A DNA stretch of 64,000 nt from a bacterium (lineage in GTDB: Bacteria; Ratteibacteria; UBA8468; B48-G9; DSTR01), in contig JAKPFT010000062.1 in assembly GCA_029551285.1 (NCBI GenBank), positions 18,017 through 82,016 of the forward strand, written 5' to 3'. The translations under genes and the position numbers were made by a program. The notes below the pieces were generated by a model. It had not been told where the DNA came from. It did no database searches and worked only from the letters and a program-made list of their open reading frames with translations. Below, piece by piece: positions 7,337 through 15,821 of the stretch; position 1 is the stretch's first letter; each line of letters opens with the position of its first letter.

Positions 7337-8398
7337 ATGCCTAACTACTACGATGTGCGTCAACTTACCGATAACTTTATTGACCGCTGGGCCCACCGGG
7401 TAAGACCTGCTCTCACCTTCAAGGGTAGGACGCCGCAAGATGTTGAACTCTGGAAGGGAAAACTGGTGAGAAAGATAAGGCAGTTGCTGGGAGCCTTCCC
7501 GGAGCCTGCCGACCTTTCGCCGGAACTGCATTCGGTTGAAGAAACGGAGAAATTTACCCGGGAAAAGTGGCTAATTCAAACTGAACGTGATTGCTGGATG
7601 CCGCTGTATCTTTTGGTTCCCCGGGAAAAAAAAGGGAAACTGCCGGCGATTGTGTGCTGCCACGGCCATGGTACTTACGGCAAGGACCCCGTAGCCGGAG
7701 TTACCCATAATAATCCGGACATTGAAGCCAGCATCAGGAGGCACAACTACGATTATGGTCGGCAGATGGCGGAAGCCGGTTACGTGACCATCTGTCCTGA
7801 CTGGCGCAGTTTCGGGGAACGGGTCGGTTACAATGATGACCCCTTTGGCGGTCGGGATAAGTGCAATGTTCACTTCATTCAGCATCTGATTTTAGGCCGA
7901 ACTCTTCTGGGAATGAATATCTTTGACGGGATGCGCGCCGTTGACTTTCTGCTGACCAGAGATTTCGTTGACCCGACGAGAATTGGTTGTATGGGTTTAT
8001 CCCAGGGCGGGACGATGGCTACCTACTTGACGCTCCTGGATGAGCGGATTGTTTGCGGTGACATTATCTGTTATGCCACCTCCACATTACATTATGCCAT
8101 TCACCGGCCGAATTTTTGCGGGAGTCAACTGGTACCCTTTCTTTACCGGTACGCTGACGTTGGAGATGTCATCGCGGCCATTTGTCCTAAACCACTCTTG
8201 ATAGAGTCAGGGGCCAGCGACACCTGTTTTTCCCTTGAATCAGCCAGGATTGCCCATGAAAAGGTGAAAAGGGTTTACCAGACAGCCGGAGTGCCTGAAC
8301 GTCTCTGGATAGAAATTTTCCCGGGCGAGCATGCCTTCTCAGGGAGAAAGGCTTTTGAATTTTTTGACAGTTTCCTGAGGAAAAAGAATAATGGTTAA
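7337..8398 (+). CDS. Alpha/beta hydrolase (dienelactone hydrolase / acetyl-xylan-esterase-like)
   Basis: A 353-residue serine hydrolase. The strand and oxyanion region VCCHGHGTYGKDPV, the nucleophile elbow GLSQGG, a late acidic segment IESGASDTCF and a C-terminal GEHAFSG histidine give a full triad. Similar proteins are often carbohydrate esterases. I chose the ATG at 7337 because AAGGAG lies about seven bases upstream; the TTG start at 7316 in the track falls upstream of the predicted transcription start. No signal peptide is seen. It probably forms an operon with the AsmA-like gene 24 bp downstream. Confidence 0.82.
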   Translation: MPNYYDVRQLTDNFIDRWAHRVRPALTFKGRTPQDVELWKGKLVRKIRQLLGAFPEPADLSPELHSVEETEKFTREKWLIQTERDCWMPLYLLVPREKKGKLPAIVCCHGHGTYGKDPVAGVTHNNPDIEASIRRHNYDYGRQMAEAGYVTICPDWRSFGERVGYNDDPFGGRDKCNVHFIQHLILGRTLLGMNIFDGMRAVDFLLTRDFVDPTRIGCMGLSQGGTMATYLTLLDERIVCGDIICYATSTLHYAIHRPNFCGSQLVPFLYRYADVGDVIAAICPKPLLIESGASDTCFSLESARIAHEKVKRVYQTAGVPERLWIEIFPGEHAFSGRKAFEFFDSFLRKKNNG

Positions 8399-8422
8399 AA
8401 GGCTATACCGGAGAAAGAACTT

Positions 8423-10097
8423 TTGAGGAAAGGAAGAAGACTCTGGTGGCTGGCGGTAGCAGGAGTTGTTATCCTCGGGTGTTATCTGATTTTTTCCCGG
8501 ATAGCCAGTAACCGGGCCCGGGAAATTGTCAGTCAGTCCCTGCCCTTCGGAAAGGGATTTTCCGTAGAAAGCCTCAGGGTTCACGCTTTTAACCTGAAAG
8601 CCAGGAAGGTAGAACTGTCCAGTCCGTCTCTCAATCTCTGCCTCAGACTGAGAGACTTTTCGGTTAGACCAGCGCTTCTGCCGGTCAGACCAGGCGGTAA
8701 CTTAGCCTTTGCCTTTTCCGGACCCGGCGAAATCTCAATGAATAGTGCGAAGCAGCCCCTTAAGGTGTCCGGTGTTATCACGGGTAATGTGAAGACCGGA
8801 GAGGTGAGTATCAGTCAGACCACCGTTAGACTGGAAGACCTGGGGACAGCCGAAGTAACCGGGAATCTCACTGACTGGGGGAAAAAAAGTATTTCCCTGA
8901 AGGTAAATCTGAAAGGGCTGGCTGTTGCCAGGCTGGCCTCTTTTTTTAAGACAGAGGTGCCGGTGGAAGGGCTGGTGGATGGAGTGCTGCTGGTAACCAT
9001 GGGCCCGACAGAGCAGCTTCAGAAAATGGATTTTGACCTGGTGCTCTCAGAAATCCACGCCAGGAATGACCCGGCGATGTTTCGGGGCGAGGTGAAAGGT
9101 GCGTACGACCTTAAGGCTTTTAGAGGCCAGCTACAGGGACTGGTGGAAAAACCAGGTGGCGGCCGGCTTAATTTTTCCGGTACATTAGAAGGCGATAATT
9201 TTTCCTTGCGGTTCAATTCTGAGGGACTGCAGTTGGAAGAAGTGTTGCATCTGCTCCCGGAAGAGTTGAAGAAAAAACTTAATCTCTCCACCAGTGGCGG
9301 GTCAATCCAGATGAAGGATTTTGTGGTGGCTGGCACAAAAAAAACTTTCCCTGAACGGACTACTGAAGGTAGAAGTCCCAGCCATTTCCTTTCAAAACGG
9401 ACTGATAGAGAATCTGCGCTTTTCTTTTGACGAGGAAAGAGCCCCCGAGATTTTGTTCTCATGTGAGAAGGCAGTAATTTCTAATTTGCGGCTCAGTGAA
9501 CTCTCTGGCCAGTTACACCGGCTTAGTGGAGAATATCAGGGGAAATTCAATTGCTATTTTTATCAGTCCAGAGGTATCTTTGACCTTTTCTTCAACGGTG
9601 ACTTGCTCCGTCCGGAGATTTCCTTTGAAGGTCTTTTCCCCGAAATAAACCTGAAACAACTATGCCATGACCTTAACGACCAGGTCATTGTTTCCGGTAT
9701 TGTTAAGACCGCGTTGCAGGGAAAGTTATCGCCGGGCCAGCACCATCTGGTGGTAACTTTTGAGAGTCTCCCCAGGTTCGGGGTGAAACAAACTCTTAAT
9801 TTTGGTGCGGTGAAAGCTCTGGCGGCCCTGGGCGGTGGTGGGTCAGTCCGGGCGATTACAGGGGCTGATTTTCATTACAGCAAGATGGCTGGCAGTCTGA
9901 GCCTGATTAACGGTTACCTGACTCTTGAAGGATTGGCCGGCCGTCATGGTCAGTATCAGTATCTTCTCCGGAGCCGTCCCCTGGGCCAGGGAATAAATGT
10001 TTTTGTGGACCCGGGGATGAATACCATCAGACTGGAGTATTTCCTGGGAAGGCTTCAGGACGCCATCAGCCGTCAGGGCAAGGTTGACCTGAAATGA
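8423..10097 (+). pseudogene. AsmA/YdbH-like envelope protein, frameshifted at an A8 run
   Basis: Two overlapping track ORFs (8423-9430 and 9321-10097) are halves of one protein of about 557 residues. The break is a run of eight A residues at 9337-9344: removing one A joins GTKK to LSLNGLLKVEVPA and keeps the frame to the end. The N-terminus carries one membrane anchor (about residues 7-25). The rest is beta-rich repeat sequence, and the C-terminal part (LRLEYF-type end, GSLSLINGYLTLEGLAG) resembles AsmA-like/YdbH proteins thought to bridge inner and outer membrane for lipid transport. The start is TTG with GGAGAAAG upstream. The cause may be a sequencing or assembly error, a true mutation, or polymerase slippage. 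The end overlaps the convergent kdtA by 25 bp. Confidence 0.7.
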
Positions 10098-11380
10098 GAC
10101 CGGGGAAAGAGGTAACGGTTGAGCATCTCCATGTTGCGCTGGGTGGCGCCACGATTGGCGACCACGACGGAAAAAGCCTTCTCGCCCATTTCCTTCAAGC
10201 GTTGTTCACTCTGCAGAAGAGAGACTGTCTGCTGAAGAAGTTCCTGGTAACTGTTGACTTCAATACCGCCACCGGCTGATTTTATCCTGAGCCATTCTTC
10301 AAAAAAGTGCCAGTTGAATTTTCCGAAGATAACTGGTTTGCGGAAAGCAGCGGGTTCTATTGGATTTTGCCCGCCCCAGGGCACCAGGCTTCCGCCGACG
10401 AAAGCCAACTGGCAGATGCTATAGAAATTGTTAAGTTCCCCGTAGGTATCCAGGACCCAGATGGGTTTTTCTTTCCCTTCGGGCAGTTTGCTCCGGCAAG
10501 TGTAAGGAAGGCTGGCTTCCTGAAGATAACTTATGATACCCGTGCGGTCTAAAAATCTGGGCACAATAACCGTTAACAATCCGGGTACTAACTCCAGAAG
10601 TTTTCTGGCCACTCCCACTATTTCCTTTTCTTCGCCGGGGTGGAGAGAACCAAAAACGACTATCCGGCGGTTTTCGGGGAGATTGTATTTTCTGCGGACC
10701 TCCCCGGGATTGATTTTCAGACTGAGAGCGTAAGCCTGGTCAAACTTAATACTGCCGACAACTTTAACGACCTCTTTTCTGGCACCGAGAAAAATCAGTC
10801 TTTTCGCCTCTTCTTCGGTTCGCATGGCCACTTCCTTTACCAGAGGCAAGACCCGGCGCAGAAACACTCGGAAACGGCGATACCACCGAAAAGAACGCGG
10901 AGAGAGACGGCCGTTGACCACCACCACCGGGATCCCCTTTCTGGAGCAGATTCTGATAAGATTGGGCCAGATTTCAGTTTCCACCAGGACCACCAGTTTC
11001 GGTTTTATCAACCGCAGGGTTGCAGAAACAATGGGAGAGAAGTCCAGGGGGAAAAAAAGACAGGGAATCTCCGGGAAATTCTTTGCCGCCAGGGTGCGGC
11101 CACTTTTGGTGGTCACGGTCAAAATCAGGGTTTGACCCGGGTAGCGTTCCTGAAGTATCTTAACTAAGGGGCCAATAGAGAGCAGTTCGCCCACAGAAAC
11201 TGTCTGGAACCAGATACTTCCGGGCCGAACTCTTTTTCTAATCTGGCGGCTGAAGAAGCCAAACCGTTCGCGCCAGTCGCCCAGAAACTGTTCTTCCGGA
11301 CGGATGCGGCGCCACAGCCAGGGAAAGCAGAAAAGCAGGTAAAGAAAGAAAACCAGGTCATAGATTAGAAAAAAAATCAT
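10073..11380 (-). CDS. kdtA: 3-deoxy-D-manno-octulosonic acid transferase (GT30)
   Basis: KdtA/WaaA transfers Kdo from CMP-Kdo to lipid IVA at the inner membrane, an essential step in LPS core assembly and therefore a sign of a diderm envelope. The 435-residue protein starts with a membrane segment (residues 1-20), then has the WFQTVSVGELLSIGPLV acceptor-side motif, LVVLVETEIWPNLI, and the donor-binding end AFVGGSLVPWGGQNPIEPA. I start it at 11380. The longer 11482 version overlaps the divergent isomerase gene, and a TATCAT box lies just six bases before this ATG. No other lipid A gene is adjacent. Confidence 0.92.
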   Translation of the reverse strand: MIFFLIYDLVFFLYLLFCFPWLWRRIRPEEQFLGDWRERFGFFSRQIRKRVRPGSIWFQTVSVGELLSIGPLVKILQERYPGQTLILTVTTKSGRTLAAKNFPEIPCLFFPLDFSPIVSATLRLIKPKLVVLVETEIWPNLIRICSRKGIPVVVVNGRLSPRSFRWYRRFRVFLRRVLPLVKEVAMRTEEEAKRLIFLGARKEVVKVVGSIKFDQAYALSLKINPGEVRRKYNLPENRRIVVFGSLHPGEEKEIVGVARKLLELVPGLLTVIVPRFLDRTGIISYLQEASLPYTCRSKLPEGKEKPIWVLDTYGELNNFYSICQLAFVGGSLVPWGGQNPIEPAAFRKPVIFGKFNWHFFEEWLRIKSAGGGIEVNSYQELLQQTVSLLQSEQRLKEMGEKAFSVVVANRGATQRNMEMLNRYLFPRSHFRSTLP

Positions 11381-11386
11381 GCCAGT

Positions 11387-11415
11387 ATGATACCGTTTTC
11401 GCAGGAAGAAGGAAA
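11387..11415 (-). promoter_or_regulatory. Promoter of kdtA, predicting a leaderless transcript
   Basis: On the minus strand TTTCCT, a 17-bp spacer and TATCAT are read, then six bases, then the kdtA ATG. The -35 is imperfect. The -10 box and its spacing match the nadE promoter, and there is no Shine-Dalgarno sequence. Confidence 0.5.
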
Positions 11416-11447
11416 GCAGGCCGGCTAACACAACAGGAGGAAAAACA

Positions 11448-12212
11448 ATGGCCAGGATAATTATCGGGATGCAGATGTACACGTTGCGGGATTTCTGTCG
11501 GACGGAGGAAGATATTGCCAGGACGCTGGACAGGGTTAAAGATATTGGCTACAGGGTAATTCAGGCCTCGGGCATGGCCAGGATTGAAGCCAGCAGGTTG
11601 AAAGAATTGCTTGAGCAACGCAGCCTCTCGGTTTGCTCCACCCACACGGGCTATTCAGATATTGTCAACGAAACAGACAGAGTTATTGCCGAACATCGGC
11701 TTTTGGGGTGCGAGGCAATTATGTGTCCAGGGCTTCCGGGAGAGTTACACAATGCTGAAGGGTATCAAAAGGTGGCGAGAGATTTTGCCCGGGTCTTGCC
11801 CAAAGTGAAAGACGCTGGTTTGCGACTGGGGTACCATAACCACGCCATTGAGCTGGAGCGGTACCAGGGAAAAACAGGGCTGGAAATTCTTCTGGAAAAC
11901 TGCCCGGGGCTGGAAGCGGAGATAGATACCTACTGGATACAACATGGCGGTGGTGACCCGGCGGCCTGGATTGAGAAATACGCAGGTCGAGTCAGCGAAG
12001 TCCACGTGAAGGATATGGGGATTATTAAGAATAAACAGGTGATGCCACCCATTGGTACTGGTAACCTTAACTGGTCCAGAATTATTCAGGCCTGTCAGAA
12101 GGCCGGGGTACATTTCTGTCTGGTGGAGATGGACACGCCAACCGTGGAACCATTTGAAGCCATCAGAATTAGCCTGGAAAATTTGAAGTCGTGGGGGCTG
12201 GTGACACAGTGA
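11448..12212 (+). CDS. Sugar phosphate isomerase/epimerase (xylose isomerase-like TIM barrel)
   Basis: A 254-residue member of the AP-endonuclease-2/xylose isomerase-like TIM barrel family, which includes IolE and other sugar epimerases. Family features are MQMYTLRDF at the first strand, GYHNHAIEL, EIDTYWIQHGGGDP, VHVKDMG and a C-terminal LVEMD; these supply the Glu/Asp/His metal ligands. The substrate is unknown. AGGAGG lies seven bases upstream of the ATG. It is divergent from kdtA, and repeat copy 1 begins a few bases after its stop codon. It may belong with the Gfo/Idh/MocA oxidoreductase in sugar or inositol breakdown, but the two are 16 kb apart. Confidence 0.85.
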   Translation: MARIIIGMQMYTLRDFCRTEEDIARTLDRVKDIGYRVIQASGMARIEASRLKELLEQRSLSVCSTHTGYSDIVNETDRVIAEHRLLGCEAIMCPGLPGELHNAEGYQKVARDFARVLPKVKDAGLRLGYHNHAIELERYQGKTGLEILLENCPGLEAEIDTYWIQHGGGDPAAWIEKYAGRVSEVHVKDMGIIKNKQVMPPIGTGNLNWSRIIQACQKAGVHFCLVEMDTPTVEPFEAIRISLENLKSWGLVTQ

Positions 12213-12220
12213 GTGATAGT

Positions 12221-12481
12221 GTCAAAAAAGGAACAAAAGAGGAATGAAAAGAAAGGGAACAAACTGGCTCACTCAGAATGCTCCGGCACAGACAAGGACT
12301 ACGCCGAAATCGGTCGCTCGGCGAACTCGCTCGCCCGGTGGCGAGCTCAGACACCGCCGAGTAAGGTATTGCGTCCCGGATGGAATTGCCCGGTCCGCTT
12401 ACCGAACGCGTGCGCTTTTCGTCTTGTCTTGTAACTGTGCCTGCGCCATTCGTTCGCCAGTTATTCCCTTCCTTTTTTGAC
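12221..12481. repeat. Fold-back intergenic repeat, copy 1 (261 bp, MITE-like)
   Basis: This segment recurs at 63671-63932 in the same orientation; by hand alignment about 24 of 262 positions differ (roughly 90% identity). Its ends are inverted repeats, GTCAAAAAAGGAA and TTCCTTTTTTGAC. Pairing can be followed inward: GGGAA...AACTGGC with GCCAGTTATTCCC, then GGCACAG...CAAG with CTTGTAACTGTGCC, and an inner hairpin GCTCGCC-CGGT-GGCGAGC. Similarity between copies continues about 55 bp beyond the right end, to near 12537. The short ORFs in the track here are not credible genes. Either a non-autonomous mobile element or a structured RNA would fit. Confidence 0.85.
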
Positions 12482-12628
12482 GGTAGGCGGAGAAAGGGCA
12501 GGGAGATAAAGAATTTCAAAACTATTGACAGAATTGGAAAAGACTAAAAAACAACTTGAAGTCTTTGAGAGAGATGGAATAAGAAGGCGAAAGATGGTCA
12601 GCTGTAACAGCGCCAGCATGACGATAGT
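12482..12628. other. Non-coding stretch between repeat copy 1 and the FKBP promoter
   Basis: About 150 bp without a credible gene. Its first ~55 bp (through CAAAACTATTGACAG) resembles the sequence that follows copy 2. The remainder is AT-rich and shows only short imperfect hairpins. I see no terminator or RNA gene. Confidence 0.6.
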
Positions 12629-12657
12629 TTGACCTGGTTATTGCTCGGGTATAGTAT
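12629..12657 (+). promoter_or_regulatory. Candidate promoter of the FKBP-type isomerase gene
   Basis: TTGACC, a 17-bp spacer and TAGTAT; an alternative -10, TATAGT, overlaps it at shorter spacing. The leader would hold GAGGAGG seven bases before the ATG. Confidence 0.55.
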
Positions 12658-12680
12658 AAAAGGAAACATGAGGAGGTAGC

Positions 12681-13385
12681 ATGAACCGTGGTTGGCTGAT
12701 CGTGTTTGTCAGTGTTTTCCTTTTCTGCAGTATCGTGGGTTCTGCTGAAAAGAAGGAAAAGGACGATTTGAAGAAACCGGAGGCCAGGTTGAGCTATGTT
12801 CTGGGGCAGGATGTTGGTTCTTCTCTGAAAAATCTTAATGCGAAGGTTGACTGGGAATGGTTTCTCAGGGGGGTGAAGGATGCCTTTGAGGGTAAGGAAT
12901 CGTTGGTTGGGGCTGCGGAAGCCAGCCAGATGAAGCAGGAGCTGTTCAAAAAAATGCAGGAGGCCTCAGTCCGGGCCAGAGCCGCTGAGGGAGAAAAAAA
13001 CAGAACGGAAGGGTTGAAGTTCTTAGAAGAGAATGCTAAGAAGCCAGGTGTTATCACCACACCATCAGGTTTGCAGTACCAGGTACTTAAAGAAGGAAGC
13101 GGGCCCAGTCCGCTACTGACTGACCGGGTGAAGGTTAACTACAGGGGAACGTTACTGAATGGAACAGAATTTGATAGCTCCTACCGTCGGGGTCAACCAG
13201 CAGTTTTTCCGCTATCCGGAGTAATAAAGGGGTGGCAGGAAGGTCTGCTGCTGATGAAGACTGGCAGTGTCTATCGGTTTTTCATCCCTCCGCAACTGGC
13301 TTATGGAGAGAAGGGCGCCGGGCAAGTTATTGGGCCGAACGCGGTTCTCATTTTTGAGGTTGAACTTCTGGAAATCGTCAAATAA
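12681..13385 (+). CDS. Exported FKBP-type peptidyl-prolyl cis-trans isomerase (Mip/FkpA-like)
   Basis: A 234-residue periplasmic or outer-membrane folding factor. Residues 1-22 form a signal peptide ending near VGSAEKK. Residues ~30-125 match the FKBP N-terminal dimerisation domain (SYVLGQDVGSSLK ... EGEKNRTEGLKFLEENAKKPGV). Residues ~130-234 are the FKBP catalytic domain with VKVNYRGTLLNGTEFDSSY, VIKGWQEGLLLM and IPPQLAYGEKGAG. The architecture is that of Mip and FkpA, which act as chaperone-isomerases on exported proteins. It has a strong Shine-Dalgarno site and its own promoter. It converges with the GspF-like gene, with only 30 bp between the stops. Confidence 0.93.
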   Translation: MNRGWLIVFVSVFLFCSIVGSAEKKEKDDLKKPEARLSYVLGQDVGSSLKNLNAKVDWEWFLRGVKDAFEGKESLVGAAEASQMKQELFKKMQEASVRARAAEGEKNRTEGLKFLEENAKKPGVITTPSGLQYQVLKEGSGPSPLLTDRVKVNYRGTLLNGTEFDSSYRRGQPAVFPLSGVIKGWQEGLLLMKTGSVYRFFIPPQLAYGEKGAGQVIGPNAVLIFEVELLEIVK

Positions 13386-13415
13386 GAGAGGTAGTGTTCC
13401 TCCATCTTTTGCGGT

Positions 13416-14393
13416 TCACTGGAGAAGGGAATTGATTTCCCGGAAGTAGCCTGCGTAGAAGGAAACAACTACAAATCCCACATAAGCCGCCACCAGTAGA
13501 TAGACAACCACTGGCAGGACAGTTACCATTCTTTCCACAAGCGTGTTCACTTCCTGCTGGGTGGTAGTCACCAGATGGCCGAGCGTTTCCTCAAGACGGC
13601 CACTCAATTCTCCGGTTTTAATAAGCTCCCTAACTTCCGGGCTAAGGTAGCGATTGGTCAGTAGACTTTCAGTGAGCGATTTTCCCTGACGCATGGGAAA
13701 CTGGCTCTGAAGAAGCGAGGTTTCAATCGCCTTATTTCCGGTTGCCCTGGCTGCCAGGTCCAGGGCCTCAAGGATACTGACACCGGCTGAGTACAAACAT
13801 AGCCAGGCCTGGTAGAAACGCAACAATGCCAGCGAGCACAGCAGCTTTCCAAGAACTGGTGCGTGCAGGACGGCTTCATCAGTAAAACCTCTCAGGGGTG
13901 CGATTTTATTTGCGGGAATAAGGCGGATGATAATGATGGGACTGTAAAACAGAACAAAGAAGGGAATAATAGCTGAAAAGAAGGCCATTGGTCCTCTTAG
14001 GATGAGCAGAGGAACCGCCGGGATGATGATGGCGGCGTGAAGGAGAATGACGGGATAAAGAAGACCCGTCAGCATTCTGGTGCGAAGTCCGGTGAGGAAT
14101 TCAAAATAAGTGGCCAGATTTTTGAGGGCTTCCGGAAGATGGCCTGACCTTTCTCCGACTCTGATGGTGGAAATTTCCAGTGGTTCCAGGAGTCCGGTAA
14201 AGACCTTCTCCATGGCTGTAGAGAAAGACCCGCCGGCGGCTACCTGCTGGTGCACTTGCCAAAAGGCATTCTTAAGCGGGGCGGGCAGACTTCCTGAAGC
14301 AAGGTTATCAAGAGCCACCAGCAGTGGTAATCCTGATTCCAGCATTACCGAAAGCTGCCGGTAGAAAACCGATTTTTCCCTCTGATTCATCAC
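13416..14393 (-). CDS. Type II secretion / type IV pilus inner-membrane platform protein (GspF/PilC family)
   Basis: A 325-residue T2SF-family protein with two related cytoplasmic helical domains: FYRQLSVMLESGLPLLVALDNLA near the start, and RFYQAWLCLYSAGVSILEALDLAA in the second half. Hydrophobic segments lie at about 110-165 and at the C-terminus (VLPVVVYLLVAAYVGFVVVSFY). The usual length is near 400, so it is on the short side. GspF/PilC proteins form the inner-membrane platform worked by the secretion ATPase. No GspE, GspD or pilin gene is nearby, so the partners are encoded elsewhere. It lies 36 bp after an unknown gene, probably in one operon. Confidence 0.85.
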   Translation of the reverse strand: MMNQREKSVFYRQLSVMLESGLPLLVALDNLASGSLPAPLKNAFWQVHQQVAAGGSFSTAMEKVFTGLLEPLEISTIRVGERSGHLPEALKNLATYFEFLTGLRTRMLTGLLYPVILLHAAIIIPAVPLLILRGPMAFFSAIIPFFVLFYSPIIIIRLIPANKIAPLRGFTDEAVLHAPVLGKLLCSLALLRFYQAWLCLYSAGVSILEALDLAARATGNKAIETSLLQSQFPMRQGKSLTESLLTNRYLSPEVRELIKTGELSGRLEETLGHLVTTTQQEVNTLVERMVTVLPVVVYLLVAAYVGFVVVSFYAGYFREINSLLQ

Positions 14394-14429
14394 CGGTCAG
14401 GCGAAGTGTTATTTTCTAAATTACAGCGC

Positions 14430-14834
14430 TTAACTTGAGTGAGTCTCTTTCTTGTCAAAGGAAGACAACTGCCTCAGAATATCTTCGACCGGCGGCTCTT
14501 TCTCCGGATGGATTTCTTCTCTCGGAACGGTCTGTGTTTCTACTATACCGCAGAGAACATATTGGCCTTCAGGCTGACTGGCCATGAACTGCTGGGCTTC
14601 TCTCCGGCTGGAAAAAATTTGCTCGTGACGCTGCAGGGCATCTATCTTGGCCAGTTCCTCTAAAGGGTCCGTTCGCAGGGTAGCAAATTCGTGACAGGTC
14701 CAGCCAGGATTTTTCCTGAGAATAACCCTTTCAATAACTTGCTCGCCGGTGGTAACGCCGGTAAGCATGGCTTCTTCAGGAGAAAGACACAGGTAGAATT
14801 TATTTCTGACCCGGTAGCGGACAATATCTTCCAT
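14430..14834 (-). CDS. Hypothetical protein (134 aa)
   Basis: I do not recognise this family. It is a soluble-looking 134-residue protein with no signal peptide or membrane segment. It has mixed charge, an N-terminal beta-rich half (YRVRNKFYLCLSPEEA) and a helical middle with DPLEELAKIDALQRHEQIF. The ATG has AGGTG seven bases upstream. Cotranscription with the GspF-like gene 36 bp downstream would suggest a secretion-linked role, but that is only context. It is divergent from the TPR gene. Confidence 0.6.
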   Translation of the reverse strand: MEDIVRYRVRNKFYLCLSPEEAMLTGVTTGEQVIERVILRKNPGWTCHEFATLRTDPLEELAKIDALQRHEQIFSSRREAQQFMASQPEGQYVLCGIVETQTVPREEIHPEKEPPVEDILRQLSSFDKKETHSS

Positions 14835-14850
14835 GCTTTTACACCTGCCG

Positions 14851-14879
14851 TTGACGCCAGCAACGGTCTGCGGTAAAAA
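14851..14879 (+). promoter_or_regulatory. Promoter of the TPR gene, predicting a leaderless transcript
   Basis: TTGACG, a 17-bp spacer and TAAAAA, then seven bases to the ATG at 14887. The predicted transcription start is at the start codon and no Shine-Dalgarno sequence exists. It overlaps the upstream part of the divergent hypothetical gene. Confidence 0.6.
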
Positions 14880-14886
14880 GTGGTTG

Positions 14887-15552
14887 ATGGATATAAAAGA
14901 TTATAGCGCAATCACACCGGAGGTCAAACAGCTTTTTGAAAGAGGTTGTCAGGCGTTAGCTAAAAAGAACTATGATGCGGCGATCCACTTCTTTAGTCTG
15001 GCACTTCGCAGCTTTCCGCAAAGTGCCAGTATCCTTTTTAACCGGGGTCTGGCTTTCTATCATAAAGGCAACTTCCCAGCAGCCATCCAGGATTACACTG
15101 AATCTCTCCAGCTAAAACCAACTTCAGCCAAAATCTACAATAACCGGGGACTGTGTTATCAGTCTCTGAAAAATCACCAGAAGGCCGTAGCTGATTTCAG
15201 CAAAGCAATTGAACTTAACCCTGATTTTGCCGGGGCCTACTATAACCGGGCTTCGGCTTATTTTTCCCTGAACGATTTTGAGAGAGCCTGGCAGGACCTT
15301 CAGAAAGCCAGGGCGCTGGGCTATCCGGTGAACCAGGCTTTCTGGGATTCGGTCCTCAAAAGCAGATTTCAGGGGCAACTGGATTTTCTCGTCGGGAGAG
15401 TGCGCTCCTTTCAACTGAAAGAGGGCTACCTGCCCAGGTCTTTGCAGGAACTGGTTTTGAAAGGGTATCTTTCCTGCTTGCCCGAACTTCCCATCAATCT
15501 GAAGTTTGTTTATCAGCCGGAGAGCGGCAAAGTATCCATCAGGGTGGAATAA
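14887..15552 (+). CDS. Tetratricopeptide repeat protein
   Basis: A 221-residue protein with at least three consecutive TPR units in residues ~10-135; clear examples are ILFNRGLAFYHKGNFPAAIQDY, IYNNRGLCYQSLKNHQKAVADF and AYYNRASAYFSLNDFERAWQDL. The C-terminal ~85 residues form a separate region (YLPRSLQELVLKGYLSCLPELP) resembling the short globular domain seen after pilin or peptidase tails, but I cannot name it. There is no signal peptide. TPR proteins hold protein partners, which are unknown here. The start was moved from 14833 to 14887 to fit the promoter and the first repeat. Confidence 0.8.
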   Translation: MDIKDYSAITPEVKQLFERGCQALAKKNYDAAIHFFSLALRSFPQSASILFNRGLAFYHKGNFPAAIQDYTESLQLKPTSAKIYNNRGLCYQSLKNHQKAVADFSKAIELNPDFAGAYYNRASAYFSLNDFERAWQDLQKARALGYPVNQAFWDSVLKSRFQGQLDFLVGRVRSFQLKEGYLPRSLQELVLKGYLSCLPELPINLKFVYQPESGKVSIRVE

Positions 15553-15641
15553 GGTGCGAGGTGGTGGCAAGTGAAGGCAGGAATCGCACTTACTCAATTT
15601 AAGTTGTTTTCATCTTCTTATGGAAAGGGTTTGGTCTAAAA

Positions 15642-15670
15642 TTGACAGTCGGTCAAAAAAGTTGTAGTTT
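15642..15670 (+). promoter_or_regulatory. Promoter of tRNA-Leu
   Basis: TTGACA, a 17-bp spacer and TAGTTT end nine bases before the mature 5' end of the tRNA. The perfect -35 fits a strongly expressed stable RNA. The HU gene downstream may be reached from the same promoter. Confidence 0.7.
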
Positions 15671-15679
15671 ACTAAGGTA

Positions 15680-15762
15680 GCCGGAGTGGTGAAATGGCAG
15701 ACGCGCCGGACTCAAAATCCGGTGAGGGCAACCTCGTGAGGGTTCGACTCCCTCCTCCGGCA
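15680..15762 (+). tRNA. tRNA-Leu (anticodon CAA)
   Basis: An 83-nt class II tRNA. The acceptor stem is GCCGGAG/CTCCGGC with discriminator A. The anticodon stem CCGGA/TCCGG encloses loop CTCAAAA, which gives anticodon CAA reading UUG. A long variable arm follows (GAGGGCAACCTC region), then the T-arm GAGGG-TTCGACT-CCCTC. CCA is not encoded, so it must be added by a nucleotidyltransferase. Confidence 0.95.
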
Positions 15763-15821
15763 GGAGAAGATCGGTGCTGCTGGTATTAGAGAAGTACCAG
15801 CCAACAGGAAAAGGGGGAGCG

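Noticed and set aside
10640-11167. Plus-strand ORF of 175 residues
   Set aside because: It lies entirely antisense to kdtA, has low-complexity composition and no start signal; a shadow of the real gene.
12169-12519. ORFs within and around repeat copy 1 (plus and minus strands)
   Set aside because: Their sequence follows the palindromic repeat, they differ in frame between copies, and they show no protein-like conservation.
15553-15641. Second tRNA near tRNA-Leu
   Set aside because: No cloverleaf could be drawn in the flanks; only the promoter and the single tRNA are supported.
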